Below, piece by piece: positions 60,001 through 64,000 of a stretch of DNA of 64,000 bases. Each line of letters begins with the position of its first letter. Position 1 is the first letter of the stretch. The translations under genes and the position numbers were made by a program. The DNA is from a virus: the IMG/VR virus record IMGVR_UViG_3300042889_001540, positions 1 through 64,000 of that record; one strand, written 5' to 3'. The notes below the pieces were generated by a model. That model was not told the DNA's origin, did not search any database, and saw nothing but the letters and a program-made list of their open reading frames with translations.

Positions 60001-61836
60001 ATAAGTTAGAATTCCGGTACCATTTGGATTTCCTTCATTATACGTATTATTACTTTGAACTCCGGTCTCTTGTTTACAATCACAAGCCTGACAATCAGGG
60101 TATGTTATCATAGGTATCCTAAAAGTATAATCTCTTTTATCACATTTAATCCCTAAACTACGACAAATCCAACTAAACCACCTTTTTCTAAATATTCGAA
60201 TATTACAGATAGAACAAAGAGCACTAATCACTATATTATATAAAAATAAGACAATATGCATCGCAATTAAAATACCAATAAATGCCGGTTGTATTATTGT
60301 AAAAATAATTGAAAATAAGAAAAATAGTAAATCGAAATTTCTAAACCCGTCATTAACCGGAAATTTATTAACACTATTAGCACAATCATTATTATCAATT
60401 TCCTTAATCCCAATAAATTGACCTTTATTTCCTTTTTTGTATTGGTCAATTAATGATGAAACCGTATAAACTTTATTGAATTGGAATTCATAAAATGTGT
60501 CCTCACAATTAATAGACTCATTAAGTTTGTCGATTTTTTCTTGAGAAGTGAAACCATTAGTGTATCCACTCCAATCTAACCCAAAATAATATGAACTAGC
60601 CAGTTTTTCTCTATCAGCGGTTGTCCCCGAAAAATATGGGTCATTATTCTCGTTAATCCACCCATATTCTTTAACATTCGGAACTAAATAATATGGTCGT
60701 CTTGTTTGTAATGTTAAATCATTTGGTTGTTGCCATTTAATTTTAAATCGATATTTCCCTTTAGTTGGAATACCTACGCTTGGGTCGTTGGATATAACTT
60801 TTTCCCCAAATTCATTAGTAATGAAATAATCCAAATTCATTGGCATTTCAGTTAACCACACCCCATTACCGTCAATTATATTACCTGATTGTTCAAATTG
60901 ATATTGTTCTAAAATAGGATTACCATCTGAATCTTGTTGTATTGTTTGTCTAATTCCTAAAATTTGCCCCGGGCCTGTAGTTAAATCACATAAGTTACCT
61001 AAATTATCTTTTGGTTTACAATTTTTCCTAACCCTAAAAGTATCAGGTGATGAAAACATAGAACCCATAAAAACTGATGTCGGTTGTATATCAACATTTG
61101 CATCATTCCTAAGGTCAAAATCAACTCGATTAACTGCTATTTGACAAATATCAGGGTCACCCCATAATGGAGCAACTGATAAAGTTTTAGTTAATGTTAT
61201 TATTTGAGGTAATGATGATAAATCAGTTGAAGTTTTAAATCGATTACCAGAAACTTGTGATTCGGTTGCTAATCCAGTTCTAATTAAATCTTGAGGTGTT
61301 AATGAGAACTCCCCAATATCAGATAAATCAACATCCATTACTAAAGTTTGGGAACCTAATGGTACTCCCATTATCATATAATCACCACTATCATTAGTTT
61401 TTGTGGTATACTTATAATATTTGTCGTAAATTTCAACAACAGTACTATCAATTAATACATCACTTCTTGTTGGTAAAGTACCTGTCGCTGCGTGAACAGA
61501 ATATGATTTTTCGTAAGGTAATAAATTATATCGATACCCATCAGAATTTTTATCTGTTGGAGATTTATAAGGATATATACTTGAAATGATTGGATTAGAC
61601 TCATCAATTGGCTCAACGGGAAGAAACACAGACACACGAGCATTTGGAATACCAAATCCATTATTTGCTGTGACTCTTCCAACAACAACACCGTATTCCG
61701 AACAACTCCTACTATAAACGTCAGTTTGTTGTATTTTTAACGATAAGATTTCTAAAAACTCAAAATCTTGGTCTAACTGAACATTGATTGTTTTGTTTAC
61801 TCCTAATTCGGTTCTAATTCTATATGACTGACCCAT
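57091..61836 (-). CDS. Giant baseplate-region protein with membrane segments and Cys cluster
   Basis: 1,581 residues directly after gp6, the position of T4 gp7. Residues about 48-180 resemble a carboxypeptidase regulatory-like (CarboxypepD_reg) beta-sandwich, with GVVVGRVTANNGFGIPNARV and YMIMGVPLGSQTLVMDVDLS. At about 495-545 are two or three strongly hydrophobic segments (FDLLFFLFSIIFTIIQPAF, ILIAMHIVLFLYNIVISAL), followed by a Cys-rich stretch (CSICNIRIF, WICRSLGIKC, CQACDCK). The remaining 950 residues are beta-rich with one more Cys cluster (about 1150). Membrane segments are not expected in a baseplate subunit; they may be shielded in the virion or insert into the host membrane during DNA entry. 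No full-length family recognised. Confidence 0.78.
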   Translation of the reverse strand: MGQSYRIRTELGVNKTINVQLDQDFEFLEILSLKIQQTDVYSRSCSEYGVVVGRVTANNGFGIPNARVSVFLPVEPIDESNPIISSIYPYKSPTDKNSDGYRYNLLPYEKSYSVHAATGTLPTRSDVLIDSTVVEIYDKYYKYTTKTNDSGDYMIMGVPLGSQTLVMDVDLSDIGEFSLTPQDLIRTGLATESQVSGNRFKTSTDLSSLPQIITLTKTLSVAPLWGDPDICQIAVNRVDFDLRNDANVDIQPTSVFMGSMFSSPDTFRVRKNCKPKDNLGNLCDLTTGPGQILGIRQTIQQDSDGNPILEQYQFEQSGNIIDGNGVWLTEMPMNLDYFITNEFGEKVISNDPSVGIPTKGKYRFKIKWQQPNDLTLQTRRPYYLVPNVKEYGWINENNDPYFSGTTADREKLASSYYFGLDWSGYTNGFTSQEKIDKLNESINCEDTFYEFQFNKVYTVSSLIDQYKKGNKGQFIGIKEIDNNDCANSVNKFPVNDGFRNFDLLFFLFSIIFTIIQPAFIGILIAMHIVLFLYNIVISALCSICNIRIFRKRWFSWICRSLGIKCDKRDYTFRIPMITYPDCQACDCKQETGVQSNNTYNEGNPNGTGILTYVSLQENYTAMLESIRFSGDTDTAEQLSDVYSQVLAGYGSVSTVSNNQRYKLPISNVYSLNGERILASKNLPIGERINLFNQRSNYFTGVNKIKVTVSKNENVGKYHYDNSITVLSQEQYNPGDLLSFVNFSNSEDKNYLYTANTISGITTGISGSSYNGSGQTIVNISYANPNDGSQNSNLSTSYILPYGSTETNYKFPSDIEYYQVITAITVSQAILIWNSGTTQSFPNILSTPTVITEYKKVSGNIGVVQSVVSMTATDYLEDYESQYILVLQRGVDPYSPLYLNEYKLGGLFGTNENDSNWSVTASTRLNIPIQKLDNVSLSVQPYTQSGMFYQSYFFNPGNKYSGFTTTATRYYSSLDSSLTPPLKFQISGNKVISTTSNGFWLSLPDSSKYDNTENVSGVAAMSSNDYNDQLGNSLSFSYGSFNYFYYTKTFTQTNIMTINSSQQNVLRTDRLPSSDFLDGGSWDNNPSLLQQNNNFGIYSINTESGVISSQSNTTGADQVTADLTGLPNDSTVLRSFDCEGMVSLNCYKGFGDDFDINESCENNDAVENGCYMFMRRPLIDMLKDIGSFAEWGFRFRFFYGICRGVLSQSFMNNWINGSLYAFPIQVDTFYNSQNKALPPKFCKDLSYFDEDTNNFYYRSSPYNYISNRFVGNKTNNDYGVNVVNLMFPTTIINLGMKDYFYSEITFDPSTKGYILPNINSTSYGDTSDLINLFVISRITDEGFLAQIIPLGDNSLQQLFSRNETNDILGRRRRIDGDLAQLMSINCEIGNINFSPEYYETTGGPPTTILGNSENPTIAVWFSSTTENLQTKDYLTPGRINFRGNDNIGFYPYPYGIKSQVVPFYQWELDIPVNNSSSNLFGGQYNNWATDTEDIIQNTPYQGLDRASLTTKYFLASNVDVSSEDLMARGYIFGMDDNGNYSSNASLVRNPKFLVGAPYQFYFGPVKGESALDKFKTKYSVNE

Positions 61837-61931
61837 TCAATTCTTTTAATTTATAAATAGTTTATGAGTGATTTTTCAAAGAAATACACACCATATTTAA
61901 TTATAAACTAGTTGTCACAGAAATAAACCTG

Positions 61932-63770
61932 TTAAGAGAATGTAACTGATTGGAAATTTTTAACGGACACTTTAATATCTTTATTAGGGTATCTAACTTG
62001 GTACACTTGTGATGGTTGAGCAAAAATAGTATCATCAACAGTTGAAATTTCTTTTGTCTCAGCGTCAACATATTCCATGGATGTTTCCGCGGAAGAATAT
62101 TGACCCCCAACATTATTAAATACATTTACCCCAACTACTGTTAATACACCATTTTGATTTTGGATAATACTTTTCAATTCAGATAAATAAACATTTTGAC
62201 CTAATTCCCGTGTTTGAGGATTGAAATATGTTGAAATTCTATCAACGACATCCGCAATAACTTGACCGGAATTTTGAGCAGAATCTAAAACAATTTGAAC
62301 ATTAATACTTAAATCAATAACCTGAGCAGTTAAAATTGAAATATAATCGTTTATCATTCTATAATTCGACAAATAATTAGCAACATTTTGTCTTAATGTA
62401 TCTGAAACAATACTTGTTAGTTTTCCTGAAGTATCGTAGGATAATAACTGAATCAATATCTTATTGTTATTTTCAGTAATTGAAACTTTTGCAGGCGCCC
62501 CAAATTCTGCCGGCATATTTCGAATAATTGACTCGTAATCCTGTACTGTAACCGCTCTTTTTTGAGCCGAAAAGTTAAACGATACATAATTCCTAATTTC
62601 TTCTAATGATGGTACACCAGCACCTCCAATGGCTGCAGTAACATTGGTACATCTTAATGAATTCACAACAGATGAGTTAGTTAATTCAGATGGTCCATTA
62701 ACAAAGAAATTTACTGTACCAATTTGATTAATAACATTTGTTCCCAAGTTTGTCGCCAAACCACCACCCACTCTATATTGAATGAACAAGGTCGAGTTTG
62801 GAGTTAAAGCAGAACCCAATGAAAAGTTATTTGAATATCTTTGTAAATCAATTGTTGCACCAACCGTGGTAAATTGGTCTAAAGAATCTTGTGCTGTATT
62901 TGTACCACCACCAAATGTCATCTTTTTAAAACCTTCCGGAGTGTATTCCGTTATAAATCTATTAGATGTCTGAATATATTTTCCAACCTTAATACCCGGT
63001 TGGTCTGACACTTTTGTTGGGTCTTCAATGAATACTCGGTCTTCCGCAAGTGCATCGACTTCATACCATTTATTTGATACCCCCAAAAATTCAGCAGTTG
63101 ATGGGACATTTGTATATTCAGTACCACTTTTTAATAATACATTAGTAATCCCTAATACATTTTTCTCAGGTAAGAATAATTCGAAGAATGGTTTAACATC
63201 ATTTGGTGTGATGACTCTTTTAAACACTTTTGTTATACCATTAACAACTAATTCTCTTTTTGTAATCGTATAATTAATTAAGACATTATTTGCATTAAAA
63301 TTTGGTATTTTTAAACGATTTGGGAATCCTTGGGCGTTATATGGTGAAGTAAAATCAACATCATATATATTTTCAAATACTATTCCAGCCCCAACAACTT
63401 GGGAACCTCTCGTTAAAGTACCTAAGTATCTTTCATCCTCTTTATCCCCGAATGCGGGAACTGTTATTGAAAAATCAACTAAGGACACTGATGGTCTTTG
63501 TCCCGGTAATTTTAACCCATAGGTTCTAGCAATATTATAAATTGAAGACCTTTGTTGAGCATATTGTAAAACAGTTTCCTGAATACTTCTATCAATATGA
63601 TAATGTAAATTGTCTGCAACCGCAGCATTCAAGTCTAAGAATACTGAAAACACAGACGCATCGTTAAAATCCTGTATTAATTCAGGATAATAAGTTCTTA
63701 CATAGTTTAATAATTCAGTTCTTATTCCTTGATAATCTCTTGTAGTATAAGATATATTACGATTTGCCAT
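61932..63770 (-). CDS. 6: Baseplate wedge protein, T4 gp6-like (Baseplate_J)
   Basis: 612 residues (T4 gp6 has 660). The N-terminus matches gp6 closely in plan: SYTTRDYQGIRTELLNYVRT, YPELIQDFNDASVFSVFLDL and AAVADNLHYHIDRSIQETVL. The C-terminal half has the Baseplate_J features (RAVTVQDYESIIRNMPAEFG, ISTYFNPQTRELGQNVYLSE). In T4, six gp6 dimers form the continuous ring that holds the wedges together and transmits the contraction signal. It shows that the phage has a contractile, T4-type tail. It is followed by the giant protein after a 95-base gap with no terminator. Confidence 0.92.
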   Translation of the reverse strand: MANRNISYTTRDYQGIRTELLNYVRTYYPELIQDFNDASVFSVFLDLNAAVADNLHYHIDRSIQETVLQYAQQRSSIYNIARTYGLKLPGQRPSVSLVDFSITVPAFGDKEDERYLGTLTRGSQVVGAGIVFENIYDVDFTSPYNAQGFPNRLKIPNFNANNVLINYTITKRELVVNGITKVFKRVITPNDVKPFFELFLPEKNVLGITNVLLKSGTEYTNVPSTAEFLGVSNKWYEVDALAEDRVFIEDPTKVSDQPGIKVGKYIQTSNRFITEYTPEGFKKMTFGGGTNTAQDSLDQFTTVGATIDLQRYSNNFSLGSALTPNSTLFIQYRVGGGLATNLGTNVINQIGTVNFFVNGPSELTNSSVVNSLRCTNVTAAIGGAGVPSLEEIRNYVSFNFSAQKRAVTVQDYESIIRNMPAEFGAPAKVSITENNNKILIQLLSYDTSGKLTSIVSDTLRQNVANYLSNYRMINDYISILTAQVIDLSINVQIVLDSAQNSGQVIADVVDRISTYFNPQTRELGQNVYLSELKSIIQNQNGVLTVVGVNVFNNVGGQYSSAETSMEYVDAETKEISTVDDTIFAQPSQVYQVRYPNKDIKVSVKNFQSVTFS

Positions 63771-63776
63771 ACGATA

Positions 63777-63995
63777 TTAAATATTAATTATAACAAAATC
63801 ACTCGGACCAAAAGTTGTATTATTGGTTGAGTAATCTATTTTTATTTTTGCGGTATATTCCGAAGTTCCCTTACCCGGGAGTCTGTAAATTGATGATTCA
63901 CTAGAACCCACGGTTGCCGTTCCTGTCGCTAAATCAACTTCTTCCATTGGGTCGGCCGGACTTATAGTTATTTGATTTAATAATAAATTAGGCAT
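63777..63995 (-). CDS. Small protein upstream of gp6
   Basis: 72 residues (MPNLLLNQITISPADPMEEV ... SIYRLPGKGTSEYTAKIKID ... FVIINI), strand-rich and acidic, ending 6 bases before the gp6-like gene. It is complete in the window. In T4-like phages the gene before gp6 is often gp53 or gp25, but the sequence and size match neither. It may be a small baseplate component; unknown. Confidence 0.6.
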   Translation of the reverse strand: MPNLLLNQITISPADPMEEVDLATGTATVGSSESSIYRLPGKGTSEYTAKIKIDYSTNNTTFGPSDFVIINI

Positions 63996-64000
63996 AAAAG

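Noticed and set aside
1514-61859. T4 late promoters (TATAAATA)
   Set aside because: TATAAATA before several starts is on the plus strand, opposite to the genes. In sense orientation it reads TATTTATA, and copies also occur inside genes, so T4-type late promoters are not claimed.
1-64000. tRNA genes
   Set aside because: No cloverleaf-like stretch with T-loop GTTCRA and CCA-type end was recognised by eye; a tRNA scan would be decisive.

Overview
The window looks like part of a large, AT-rich, T4-related myovirus-type phage genome whose host is probably a member of the Bacteroidota. Direct signs of a phage are a T4 gp6-like baseplate wedge protein, a long run of tail and fibre genes, a gp46/gp47 recombination pair, a DnaG-type primase, an amidase endolysin with membrane/spanin-like neighbours, and four free-standing homing endonucleases. 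Signs of a Bacteroidota host are an RpoD-type sigma factor of the short Bacteroidota form, five promoter candidates of the TTTG-N19-21-TAnnTTTG type, an Hc1-like histone, and SprB-type repeats (the gliding adhesin repeat) in a tail-cluster protein. Nearly all genes lie on the minus strand, with ATGA/TAATG overlaps suggesting long co-translated operons. Only two plus-strand genes are supported. I saw no tRNA, CRISPR array, integrase or reverse transcriptase. There is no gene-free stretch over 300 bases.

Layout in map order. 1-6.3 kb: small accessory genes, a leucine-rich-repeat protein with a WCT motif, a Dam-type methylase, a homing endonuclease with an overlapping ribbon-helix-helix (RHH) gene, a full DnaJ, and an Hc1-like histone. 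6.4-12.2 kb: lysine-rich, virion-like proteins and a probable lysis cassette (amidase, multi-span membrane protein, overlapping spanin-like pair). 12.3-16.5 kb: sigma factor, an acidic partner gene, and a type IIG-like nuclease-methylase-specificity protein. 16.6-27.2 kb: replication/recombination (gp46, gp47, zinc-ribbon protein, PD-(D/E)XK nuclease, primase, RuvC-like resolvase), with a second RHH-endonuclease pair. 28-64 kb: tail and baseplate, transcribed from gp6 at the right edge leftwards through a giant membrane-segment protein, PKD and SprB modules, a 1,459-residue beta-roll fibre and Thr-Pro-linked fibres. Between two of the fibre genes sit a GT9 glycosyltransferase, a sulfotransferase and one plus-strand gene.

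How the parts may work together (inference): host-like promoters are found only in the left part, so the replication genes and the sigma factor could be read by host polymerase, while the tail genes have none and may depend on the phage sigma factor. The tail cluster looks built for rapid change: a repeated N-terminal module on two fibres, Thr-Pro minisatellite linkers, an exact 271-base duplication and four copies of a Cys-rich cassette in one fibre, plus enzymes that could modify surface polymers. The most unusual small system is the RHH-plus-endonuclease cassette, seen twice with unrelated nucleases but the same 17-base gene overlap.
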